This document shows positions 47,179-57,909 of a stretch of 64,000 nucleotides of DNA, one piece after another. Within the stretch, counting starts at the first letter, position 1. Each line of letters begins with the position of its first letter. The notes under the pieces are model-generated. The model worked only from the letters and a program-made list of their open reading frames with translations, had not been told where the DNA came from and ran no database searches. The translations under genes were made by a program, and so were the position numbers. Origin of the DNA: Heterotrichella gracilis (lineage: Eukaryota; Sar; Xanthophyceae; Tribonematales; Xanthonemataceae); assembly GCA_032358255.1 (NCBI GenBank), contig JAULBX010026274.1, forward strand, positions 62,001 to 126,000. Reading direction: 5' to 3'.

Positions 47179-48817
47179 ATGTGCACAGCCTACTGGACCC
47201 GGCGGGAGTCCCTGGGAGGGAATGTAGTCTTGCCACCTGGGCTGATGATGCCTGGGGAGGAGTTTGTGGTTGACCAAAGCGCAGCGGCTGAGTTGGCAGC
47301 GCCTGCTGGGCTGCAGAGCCGCATCGACCCATCGCGGCGCGCCTCACTGTGCTGCCACACTGACGAGCTCCTGTCGGTATGTGTGAGGCTCTGATGTGAA
47401 AAGCAGGCCTCGCATACATGTAGCAGCACACAGGGGTTCATCGATGTCAACATATGGACAACATGCCCTCTCCTCCCTCGTTCCTGTCTTGGTTTTACTT
47501 TCTTCTTCCCCCTTCAGCTACTGCACGTTGCCGATCTTGTATCTGTTTCAAACTTCAAGCACAGCAATGCATTGCTGTGGCACATGCTATTGGTTGGTCC
47601 GAACTTTTCATTGTGGGTAATTACGTCACATGAACGAGGGTGGTGTGTGGCGCAGGGGTACAGGTGGGAGGAGGTGCGCGCCAGTGCGCAGCACGCCATG
47701 CGGGAGTGCATGGGCGCATGCCTGTCGCTGCGACAGGTGCACACAGCTGATCAGGGCCTGGTGTTTGTGGAGGCGCTGCTGCAAGCTGCAAAGGAGGTAG
47801 GCGGCACTAGTGGTTGGCACAAGTGCGTTGGTGTTTTTTGTTAGCGTTGGTGTTTTTTGTTAAGCAGCCACAGTTGGGTTGTTAGAAGCAGCCCTGCAGC
47901 CTGCGTGCAAGGCTGGCGGTGGGTGAGCGATGTTCTGATGGCAATGGGTCGTTCCATAGCGAAGTATACTGGGTGCCCACTGCTAATGTGAAGCAAGAAT
48001 GCCGTCCTTGTGCTGAAATGCTACCATCTACATGGGGAGAGTTTCTATTTCCTGTTGGTGGCTCGACAAGCTCTTGCCTGGCGAGGTTTATTTGTTGCAC
48101 GTGTGAAGGATCTGCACGCTTCCTATGGAACCTTTTCAGTCTTCTCTGCGCCATTGATCACACATTTCAACAGATGGCTCTTTGTCCAATGTGCAGGGGA
48201 TGCATGAGGCGTTGACGAAAGTCCATGGCGAGAAGCTTATGTTCACCTCCCTGCTCTTGCACCAATCCAGCGCCACTCCCTCCCGGCAACCTGCCTCGGC
48301 AGCACCAGCCTCCCTCACCTCCCCAGCTCCCACTATGCGTCTGGAGGGTGGAGGGGAACCGCCCATTGGGGTGGGCCAAGGGCTGTTTGGGATGGCGGTG
48401 GCAGATGTTGCCTCGGAGGCGGTACCATCTGGGAGTAAACCCCACGCTAGGGTATCGGATGGCCACACGCCGCCCGCGAGTGCAGGCGCCGCCACCCCGC
48501 CAGCATCTGGGTTGGCCCTTCCACAGCAGCGGGTTCAGGAGGATGGTCTGCATCAGCGGAATGGGGAGGAGCCATATGTCGCTGGTTCGAAAGCGGAGGG
48601 GAGCGGCGTCAGTCGCGCGGGGTCGGTGGGCACCTCAGGTGCTGATGGCTGGAACGCGTTCACGCTGCAGGAGCTTGCAGCGCACCTGGTGGCGCACAAC
48701 GTGGATAGCAGCAGCTGCAGCGGGAAGGAGGACATGGTTGGCCTGTGTCGCTCCTCGCAGCTGCCGCTGCCCAGCCTGGCATGCAATGGCAGCGCTGTGA
48801 ATGTTGAGATCTTCTGA
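47179..48817 (+). CDS. Uncharacterised protein with SAP-like C-terminal segment
   Basis: Exons: 47179-47376, 47656-47796, 48197-48817; 319 residues, phases exact. The first two exons are helical with no family I recognise (YRWEEVRASAQHAMRECMGA, GLVFVEALLQAAKE). A long Ser/Pro/Gly/Ala-rich disordered middle follows. Near the end, FTLQELAAHLVAHNVDSSSC then SGKEDMVGL resembles a SAP or SAP-like helix-turn-helix (L...eL...L...gvd.sgc..KeeLv), a motif that binds nucleic acid or partner proteins. The start is uncertain: an earlier ATG at 47170 is in another frame that closes quickly, and a first exon could lie further upstream. Its position 325 bases after PIF1 raises the possibility of a longer fusion, but PIF1 has a clear stop. 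Confidence 0.6.
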
Positions 48818-50199
48818 CTGCGCAGCAGGCACTGGCATGGTACCATCTCGCCTCAAATGTGTCAAAACAGATGGTGGTTTACCCCTAAACCCTACACGTG
48901 GTGGGTCACCAAGGGGCCAGAACCCTACAGTGGACTGAACCAGAACGGAGTGGGGTAGAACGTTTGCAAAGGCGGTGTGCGTTAGCAAAGCAGAGCTGTA
49001 ACCAAGATCAACAGCTATAGACGACTTTCTCCTGCGGCTTTGGTTAGACATGTTCTCCTCAAATCGGTAAATCTCCATAGCCAGCAGTTACTGTACATGC
49101 TCCATGTTGATCTTCTTGCATCGAGTCGTTTTGATGGGTTTAGAAACCATTTGTAGTGTACGCAGGTCACCACGGTGGAGTGCATCGTGGGCCAGTACCT
49201 GACACTGTCAGGAGGACTTTTTGAATAAGCACATGCACCATTGAAATTGGAATGAGGCTTGTCACTGGGACAGGTCTCAGACAGGGCCTTAGTAAGAAGG
49301 CCCTTGGCAAGAAAGGTACCATTTGCATGCGGACTTCAATTGATTTGAAATAGGGGGGCACTTCACATGGCTAGCCGCTAGAACGGTTCTGGCAACCAGA
49401 ATGCATTGGCTGTGATTCCTGCGTGCAATCCAAGTAGACCTCTCAGTATGTACTTAGCCAATGCCAGCTGCTGCACGCAGTTGAGCTGCAGGCCTGGCAC
49501 GTTGAATGGATATATTGGACCAGCTGCGCAACTTTTACAATGTTGTATACTATAGCATATGCCATGACATGCCATACATTGTACAGGCCTGTACTCATAG
49601 TATAATAGTTACGGTAAGCATGATACCAGGCAAATTGCGTACAAATTGCATTGAATGCCGACCCTACGGCACAATCATTTGCAGCAACATTGAATTTCAC
49701 TGGATTTGAAATCATTTGCAATCAAATATCGCCTGGCTGACACCGTGACAATTTATACTCCTCAACACATTCTCAGTTTAGGTGCGCCCCAGTGCGGTCT
49801 ACAATACCTGCCCCACCATATTTTATCCTATCTTGCGACGCCACACAATAACGCACTGGTGTTGGCAAATACACCCCCAGGAAAATTGCATGCTTCAGCT
49901 CCCTGCTGTGCATGTCATACTATGGACATATTGGTACAAAAGTGAGAAATTTCAACAGTCATCCCGATACAACCCCCCACTTGAGGTTAACTTCAAACTA
50001 AATTCACGCATTCGTTCCTTTTTCGTACTTTTGTACATATGCACTTGCCACACAAAGCCAAGTGTCCCAACTTACAGCCATGTGTGTGTGGCCTACCCAA
50101 ATACTGGATTTGAAAACAGTAGCAATTTTAATGAGTGTTCAAAATCTTCTCTACCCTACTGGCCGTGTACTCTGTCCTAGGGTACCTGCTAGGGTTTTC
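48818..50199. other. Convergent 3' flanks, nothing called
   Basis: Between two converging genes. CCCTAAACCCTA at 48883-48894 is a minimal telomeric repeat. Short open frames show no protein character. Confidence 0.6.
48882..48894. repeat. Minimal telomere-type repeat
   Basis: CCCCTAAACCCTA, under two units, 65 bases after the preceding stop codon. Confidence 0.5.
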
Positions 50200-51082
50200 C
50201 TACTCTTCTGTGCCGCATTGCTGCCGCAACGCTGCCCTGCGCCTGAGACCAGCCAGCTGAGACCCTAGCCTGCTTCTGTCGGTCCTGGTACCACCCCCAC
50301 CACCCCCACGCTCCCGCTGCTGACCCTCCGACACATCACCATGCTCGCTGGTCGACGCCGGACCACCACCCATCCCACCGCGCTGGCGCTGCTCCTGAGG
50401 GCTTCTGGATGGGTTTCTGGTAGGGTTTTCAGCCTCCACCTCGTCCCGCTCCAGCACACCAACAGCTGAGCGAGACCGGTTGCCACGCTCCCTCGCGAAC
50501 CCCCTTGACAACTCGCGGTGCGGCGGAAAGTCATGCTGCTCTGCAAGCCCATGGTGGCTGATTGGCCAGCCCTGTCGAACATAAACGCCCCGCACAGAGT
50601 GCACCTGGCTGTGCACCCGCTCCCCTCCCCACACATCCTCATCCTCCTCCACCCGGAAGGGGTGGTGCGGAACAAACTGGTGCAGGCGCAGCTTGCCACA
50701 ATGCGCGGCCACAAAGGCCCGCACACCCTCCAGCCGCCCGTTCACGGCCTGCTCGTGGCGGTGCCGCAGGTCGTGGAGGTGCGCCACCTGGCGCTTGAAG
50801 CCCTGCAGCGCGTGGTCGATACCCTCCGGGAGGGTGTGGCGGTGGCTGGGGGTGGCGGTCAGCTTGGCCCACGCGGTGCGGGCTGGCCGGCTGGGCGCTG
50901 TGCGGGGTGCACGGGGGGTGTGGGGTGCTGGGTCCGGCAAAGGCGCATCCTGGTGCTGGGTGCTGTGGAGGGGGGCTGGCGCATGTGAGAGTGCATGCAG
51001 CGGCGCATGTGCGCCCTTCTGCATGTGTGTGGTATGGCTGTGGTGGGACACCTGTGAGGGTCCAGCGGTCTCTGGCTCCCTG

Positions 51083-51114
<32 letters not shown>

Positions 51115-52929
51115 GAAGGGCGTGGCTCCAAGCGGCCCGGGCTCCTGAGCCAGGTGCGGGGGAGCATGCGCTGCGTGGTGCAGCGCCTCTTCCTCCCAAT
51201 GCAGGGCCTCCTCATCGCAGCCGCTGATGCTGTCGGATGCGTGGCTGACAGGCTGTTGGACCCTGCGCATGCTGGCGCGTGCGGCTGCCTTTCGCTTCAG
51301 GCCATGGAGCTGAGAGGAGAGCTGCTCGCTGGTGGTTGCGCGCACGTGGGAGGGGGGCGGGCCTGCCGCAGCGCCGCTTGCGCCCTGCCGCTTGCGCCAT
51401 TGCTTCTTCCAGCGGCGCGACATGGTGAACTCCCAATACCTGCACCAAGGGGGGGATAGTCAGAAGGCGGGCGAGCAAGATGTATGGGGGTGAGACAAAT
51501 GCGTGGGGGTAAGCTTACTCTGCCCTTAGCAGTTTTTGGAGGAAAAAAATGGGCGACATATGTGCTGCAGATGCAAACTTGTACACTACCACTACAAGCA
51601 AAGGTTCACATAGCAGGAATATCCTGAACCCGGCGATCTGCTGGTTTAATGCGCACCAGTCGTGGAAGTCCCAGTCACCGCTGCCTGGCTGCTTGGGGCG
51701 GCCATCCACATCCTTGCCCTCCCTTTTCCCCGACAGGATCTCGTATGCCTCTTGCACTCGCAGGAACTGTGCCGCCTCGTCCTCATTGGAGGCCACATCG
51801 GGGTGGTACCTGCAAGGTGCATGCTTTACTTTGGCAAAGTGATAGAGAAGGTGCGTGGGTGACAAGAAAGTGTGTGCAACCATTCCAATCACTGCCTGAC
51901 ATATCACGCAGCCAGGTCTTGTAAGCATTAGGGTAGAGTCATACAACCGTGGCCGATCGTGGCCACCTGGGGGGTGGTACATGCAATGTGCAAAATGTGG
52001 ATGGCCTTGGCGTGCGCACTTTGGGTTGATGAGGAAAAGGGAGATGAAATGGTGGGTGAGACCGCCACACATCACCGCCGAGCATAGAGTTCAGCAACAA
52101 CAGTTGGGGTGACCGCACCCACTATTCTGTCTCGCGTAGTGCGCAGTTGGAGACTGCAGCGACCGCCACACCTGTACTACCTAACATAACGCGCAGTTAA
52201 GATGACCGCCAATGACCGCCCCACATGCACTGCCTAGCACAGTGCGCACTGGAGGAGGGTTAGACACCGGTGATCACCATGCCAGGTGGCAGTGCCATTC
52301 CAAGCTGTTCATTGCCACACTGAAGCTGAACACCTACCTCAGAGCTAGCTTTCGGTAAGCACGTTTGATGTCTTTTAGGTCCGCTCCCTCCGAAATACCG
52401 AGTGCTCGGTGTGGGTTGAGCCATGGCTCGTGCCTTGGCTCATGTCCAATAGAAGCCTGCAGCAAAGCTTGTGCTTAGGCACACGGCCACTCACAGGCCG
52501 CAAGCAAAACAAACGGCCATCGTATGATGTTTACAGACAGCACAGTAGCCCCACGATAACACTTGCAAAACATCAGCCCAGTCACGAGGACTAAGGTGCC
52601 CTAGGCAACTAGATGATGGGTGTCGGAGATATTCCACCCTCCAACCGTGCGAACCCAGCAGCTCACGGTATCAAGGCAGCAAGCGCAAGTTTGCGGACCT
52701 TTCAATTAGAATATTGCGGACAGCGTTATTTAAGCACTAAGTGGGAACTGGGCTGGCGTTGATATGCAAAAGGGCAATCAGTGGCACTCACCTGCGTTCG
52801 AACTGTCGTGCGCCTAGAGCATCGTGGTTTGGATGATGGCAGGTGAATAGTAGAAACGCCCGCCTCTGTGAAGCGATGGCAGGATCGTGCAGCAATCACG
52901 ACTGGTCCAGCTGGTGTAGTAGATAGCAT
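50200..52929 (-). CDS. J-domain (DnaJ) protein with long disordered C-terminus
   Basis: Hsp40-type cochaperone that stimulates Hsp70, probably in the plastid. Minus-strand exons: 52929-52792, 52456-52338, 51809-51657, 51439-50200; 549 residues, phases exact. Residues 1-46 form a Ser/Thr/Arg-rich leader. The J-domain reads HRALGISEGADLKDIKRAY, RKLALRYHPDV with the essential HPD, then FLRVQEAYEILSGK. It is followed by GDWDFHDWYWEFTMSRRWKK, a Trp-rich extension seen in some plant J-proteins. The last exon looks like a separate 407-codon gene starting at 51423, but the acceptor at 51440 joins it in frame. The tail is rich in His, Ala, Arg and Pro, with a pure Ala run. The tail's role is unknown. 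Confidence 0.87.
51083..51113. repeat. CTG/CAG trinucleotide run encoding poly-Ala
   Basis: About ten CTG units on the plus strand, read as GCA codons on the coding minus strand, giving nine or ten Ala in the J-protein tail. Likely to vary in length between strains. Confidence 0.9.
52085..52255. repeat. Degenerate tandem repeat in J-protein intron
   Basis: Three diverged copies of a unit of about 50-60 bases, each with GACCGC near the start and a TAGTGCGCAG/TAACGCGCAG/CAGTGCGCAC element near the end. All lie within the intron between exons 2 and 3. Confidence 0.7.
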
Positions 52930-53623
52930 AATATCAGCCTTCACCCCTTTGCAATGCAATCCCCGAGACGGTGGGCATGAACAACGAATCGGAAACAGGA
53001 TTCTTTTGTGCCAGGGGGTCTATGTTGGCTTGTGGGTTATCAGAGGTAGTACGCGTTTGCCCAGCCCTTCTACACGAGTACAGAACGCAGGACGTTGGCC
53101 AGTAGTAGCAACCCTTAAAACAGCACGGGATATATCAAGCCAGTATCGCACAGATGGGCAGCGGAGGAATCGTGTAGTAGGCGCAAGGTCGTGGCGCTGT
53201 TGGATACGTGAACGGGTGCAAGGAAACGTTGCAACGAGCTGCTGTGCGCGGGTTTTGGACACACCTTTTGCACGCATACACAATACGTCAGCTCGCACGC
53301 AGTTTCCCTACTTGCGATCAAGCAACACGGGGAAAGGGCAAGGGGTGTATATTAAGCTCAGAATTAAGAAGCTTTGAAGTGGACAAAGATGTACAGCATG
53401 AAGGGGTCGTGTCTGATAGGCACAGCGAGTTGCGCCGCGTAGTTCTTTAGCAGCGTCATTCAAAGCGCTCAGCTCGTTCACATGTCCAGCCCCTTCGTGT
53501 CGCAAAGGTTTCTGCAGTGCTAATTTGACATGCATGCATCAACTGCATCTTGCCATCACGTTTAGCTCTCTCTGACATAGAAGGTTCACCCCTCGTTGCG
53601 GACGAACTATCTTGACACTAGGC
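52930..53623. promoter_or_regulatory. Divergent intergenic region
   Basis: 694 bases between the J-protein start and the start of the binding-protein gene. Both promoters lie here; no specific element recognised. Confidence 0.5.
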
Positions 53624-56600
53624 ATGATGTGGGTACAAGCGGCCTTTGTGGCCGCCTTGGTGGCGTTGGCTGCTGCAGCGCCAGAAGTAACCCGGCCCAT
53701 CAACAAGGACTGCGTCCAGCTCCCCACCGACTGGGAGGACTCGCTATTCCCCGTGGACTACCAGCTCAAGTTGAACGAGGAGCAAACCTCTTTGGTCCAG
53801 GTGAGTGAGGACCGCATCGCAGTATGGTGGGTATGTCATCGCCGCCAATGCTTTTATGCATGCTAATGCTGTTCAAACCACCTGTTCAAACCAGCTGCAA
53901 ACGTATTCGTATGTCTCTGTGGACGCAAGTACGATGATGTCAACAGGCATCTCCTTGCGTAGATGCAACTGCAGCAACGCTGTACAAACGCCAGTGCATG
54001 CGTAGATGTTCGTGCAGACCATGTCATGCACGGTTAGTCACACGCGCGTGCCATCCACGCGAGGGGGATTGCAGCGGAAGGAAGACCCCTGCGCTTATGC
54101 TGAGGTCTTGTTGCTATCCGTAGGTGTCTATCGCTGACAACTTCACTGTCGAATACGAGTCCACCTTCAAGGTACAGTCCCATTACAGTCCCTCCATGGA
54201 CCGTGATGGAGCCCAAACATGAATTGTTGCTTGATACTCCTGTCAGGACCTAAATGTTCTCTCATAACCCTTGTGTGACACAGTGCACTGCCTGTTGACT
54301 GGCCTTAAACACACACTCCCGGGTGTGACGCATCATCATGCATCTAAAACCCTATGCAAGCCTTATTACGTGGACGGCTGGCTCATACCTGTTCCCTTAA
54401 ATTCACTCCTCCCCTATTGCATTGTCCAGCTTATCAACAACACTGTCGCTGGCGAGGTGTATGCTCTCAGCCAGTGTGGAGGCCCCGCTCCCAATGTGGC
54501 GCCTGGCATCAAGCACTTCACAGTCCCCTTGACAAGCGTGGCGGTCCCAGACACGACCGCCTATGCATTCATGGTACGCAGGTTGAAAACCCGCAACATT
54601 CTCCTGCCAACATCCAGTGAGCAAGAGAACATGCCACTGAACTCGTTCCTGCACATCAAGTGCTGCTAAGTGCATGTGTGTCCGGCCGCTTGTTGTTTCA
54701 CAATCTTACAACCCCAGCGTACCATATGAGCCCGCCACTGCTTGCCGCCAGCGCCCGACCTCACAAACCCCCACACCGCAGAACGCACTGGGCCTGGCCG
54801 AGCGCGTCCAAGCCGTCACCAGCTACGTGGTGGACCCATGCGGCCAGCGGCTGCGTGCGTGCGGGCGCAACATGAGCTCCGGTGCCGAGTTCAACATGAC
54901 TCAGCTCAACTTGGAGCTGGCAGCCAGTAACACATTTGTGGACGGCATCGCCTACAACTCCCCCGACGCCGAGCAGGACGTGTTTGTGGTGACCTACTAT
55001 GCTGACCAGAGTGAGTGCCGGCCCTGTTCTACTCCTGCCTTTTGCCACTAACACCCAGAGATGACACAAATAGCCCTTGCCTGTACCAAGGTGACTCTAG
55101 CACTCTGTTGCAGAGACCCTGACTGCATTGCTCTCCTCGGTGTATACCCCTATTCTGATGTACACCCATCGTGTCAGTACATGCCTCGACCAGAAGGACG
55201 CTCACTGGCCGCTCCACACAAACACATACTGACCCAAATCATCCCTACACCACCATCCACATGCTATTTTACTATAATTAATCATTTTAATAGAACAAAA
55301 TTTGTAATTGCAGCTGTCCTGGGGCGCACCGAGTGGATCAAGTACGTCGGCCTCTTCTTCAACAAGGAGCGTGAGGCTGAGGCATACTTTGCCGACAAGG
55401 CCAGCGCCTACAACAGCATGAAGAAGCTGGTGGCGTCCCAGACCAGCGCCAAGCCCGTGGTCGCGTTTGTGGAGCGCAACTTTGATGGCGTGGCGCCCTA
55501 CACCTACTACAAGCTCTCGTTTGCAGGCTACAAGCAGGGCCTCGTTGAGGTGCGGCTGGGAGCGTGCCCTGCTGCATGCTGCAGGGGCTGGGTGGTTTTC
55601 CTGAGCTAGGTGCTGGGTGCTTTGGCAGGAGGGATGGGGTGTCCGTGTATTCGGCATTGCATTCTATTGGCCATAAGTACCTTTGTTGCTCAGTAGTTTC
55701 ATCTAGTGGAGATTCTGGTATTAATATACGTGATTAACAGTCACAAGAATGTATTTTTCAGCCATGTTTGTTTATCTTGGTGCCAAGTATTCTCGATTGT
55801 TTCGGGTTCACATGAGTGATGCCTGAAACGCTTGGTTGCGTTGCAGGATGCTGGCGGCAAGATACTCGACATGGAGGAGGTCCTGAAGATCCCCGGGACC
55901 ATCCTGACAGGCACCTACAACAACGTGGTGGCCTTTGGCTGGGGCGCGGATGGCAACTTCACCTCCCCTGAAGCTGCGCTGACTGCCTTCCTCAATGTGC
56001 TCAAGCAGGTGGGTGGGGCGCACACACCCACATGTGGGAATTGCTGTCATCACATAAAACTATGTAATTCATGCTTTGAGCACAGAATTGATTACCATAA
56101 AATTTTATTACAATGCACTAATTGAAATTAATTAGCCTTATTTATTTTAATCTTAATATGAAGCCAACTGAATTTAATTACTTGCAATCCCCCCCTCAGC
56201 AGGATGGCCGATAGCAGCCACAAATGCATGGCTTCGGCTACCAGCTTTGCCAAGTGTTGTAAGCATATCTGACTGTTGCGCCCATACATGTACATCCTTC
56301 ACCACAGCAATCATGCCAAGACTGCCTATGTGCGTGGTCAAACGCAGTGAACATATGCGGGGATGTTGTGTGTGCGACTCCAATTGCAGCGTCTGCATGT
56401 ACTTGCCCTATGGATAGGAAATATTAAAAGAAAAATTGCTCTGTTCACCCTTGTGCAGGTGGACGTGGTTGTGGATGAGACCTACGTCATGACCAACCCC
56501 ATCGGCTGGACACTGGACAACTTCCAGGAGGTGTTCAACATGACTGGTGCAATCGCCAAGCAGATGAAGTTCCTCACCAAACCCGCTGTGTTCCGCTACG

Positions 56601-57909
56601 ATGGCCTGCTTGCCGACCTTGGCGTGAATGGCTATGGCTACGACTGGTTTGAGGGTGCAGTGGTGAAGCCCGATGAGGTCCTGAGGGACTACGTGCGCAT
56701 GACAAACCCCCAGCTGATGGCGGTACGCACATGACCTTTTTTTCCTTCATCTAGGACTACAATCAATATTTGCTGTTGGTTGCTTTGATGCACTCAACCA
56801 GGTGATGAAGAACCCACAGCTGATGGCGGTACGATGGACAGGGGATGTTGTTATGGCCACATTGGGGAAATGGTTGCAGCCATATTGGGGCCAAAGGCGT
56901 TAGTGCAATAGAATGGTTGTGCTGCGCATTCTTGCTGTAAGGGGGAAAAGGTATCCCGGCTAAGGCCTAATCGTGGTGGTATGGAAGGCCTTATGCAAGT
57001 ATAGTCTCGGTTCGATGCAAGCATTTGCCACTCCTATTGCACATGTGTTGTATCAAAAATCATTCTGTGTACAATGCAAGTGTGCTTCATGTGAGCAAGA
57101 AGTGGTCCATCCTTGAGCTCGTGTTTAAATTGTATGCACATTTGGGCGGTAAGCGGCACGTCTGATTGGCAACCATCTGCCACACTGGAAACAGTGTCAG
57201 ACTGGGGTGAGGCATACCCAGGCATGCTCATCTGGTTCAAAGCTGGAATGCAGATACGTGTGTGATGCAGGACCCCAAGCTGTTCACCTGGATGCGCAAC
57301 CTGGCAGCAGGCGAGGTGCCTGAACTGCTGACAGCCGACCAGTGCACAGCCATCACCCAGTGCAAGTTTGTGCCCCAGCCCATCTGCCCCTTCGTCAAGA
57401 TCTGCGCTGATGGCTCAACCGTGGCCCGCCTGGTAACTGTTCTAGGGTTTAGGGTTGTAGCCCGCCTGGCACTGTCCATGCGCATGGACGTATGCATGGC
57501 TCCCTGTGAACATTCAACTTCCTTGGGGGCACATGTGCTGCTCTAGTGATGTGGTTCTTGACCTGTTCTTTCACTAGCGCTTGCAATCATCCAACATTGT
57601 CTGCTTAACCCTTTTTCCTTGCGGGACGAATGTGTAGGATTGAGGAGCATGTCAAACTCTGGCTTGCTAAGCGCCTGGCAAAAGCATCAACCCTGGTTTC
57701 TGTTGCAGGCTGACAGTGAGTGCGAGTACGAATCATGCACTGAGGCACCTGTCGCTGCACCCGTGGAGGCACCTGCAGCAGCTCCTGTGGAGGCGCCTCC
57801 AGCACCAGTGAGCGGCGGCCACAATGCTGCTGCAGCCATCATCGCCCCAACCGTCATTGGCGTGCTCATCCTCGCTGTGGTGGTGGCTGTGGTGGCACAC
57901 CAGCTGTAA
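53624..57909 (+). CDS. Secreted, membrane-anchored periplasmic-binding-protein-like protein
   Basis: Resembles the substrate-binding proteins of siderophore/cobalamin ABC importers (FecB/BtuF class) as found in eukaryotic microbes, notably fungi. Exons: 53624-53800, 54124-54171, 54430-54573, 54782-55010, 55314-55549, 55847-56008, 56459-56722, 57271-57432, 57709-57909; 540 residues, phases exact. Order: signal peptide (VQAAFVAALVALAAAA), SIADNFTVEYESTFK, GEVYALSQCGGPAP, FTVPLTSVAVPDTTAYAFM, a Cys-rich loop (VVDPCGQRLRACG), EWIKYVGLFFNKE with its long helix, VVVDETYVM, YGYDWFEGAVV, and a Cys-rich end (DQCTAITQCKF). An Ala/Pro/Glu repeat stalk and a C-terminal membrane helix (AAAIIAPTVIGVLILAVVV) follow. 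It is probably displayed at the cell surface to capture a small ligand, perhaps an iron chelate or vitamin; the ligand is inference. Confidence 0.8.
56811..56833 (+). repeat. Echo of exon 7 end and donor site
   Basis: AACCCACAGCTGATGGCGGTACG repeats 56705-56727 (one change), which spans the real exon end and its GTACG donor. The copy follows an AG-ending stretch (CAACCAG) and could be used as a tiny exon. Confidence 0.85.
57443..57456. repeat. Telomere-type repeat (TAGGGTT)2 next to exon 8
   Basis: Begins 11 bases after the exon 8 end and lies exactly between that exon end and its echo at 57457. Orientation is TTTAGGG on the plus strand. Confidence 0.85.
57457..57469 (+). repeat. Echo of exon 8 end
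   Basis: GTAGCCCGCCTGG repeats 57421-57433 (GTGGCCCGCCTGG) with one change; the telomeric repeat sits between the two copies. Confidence 0.8.

Noticed and set aside
50265-51199. Other long open frames overlapping the J-protein tail, on both strands
   Set aside because: GC-rich sequence keeps several frames open; only the frame joined to the J-domain fits the splice phase.
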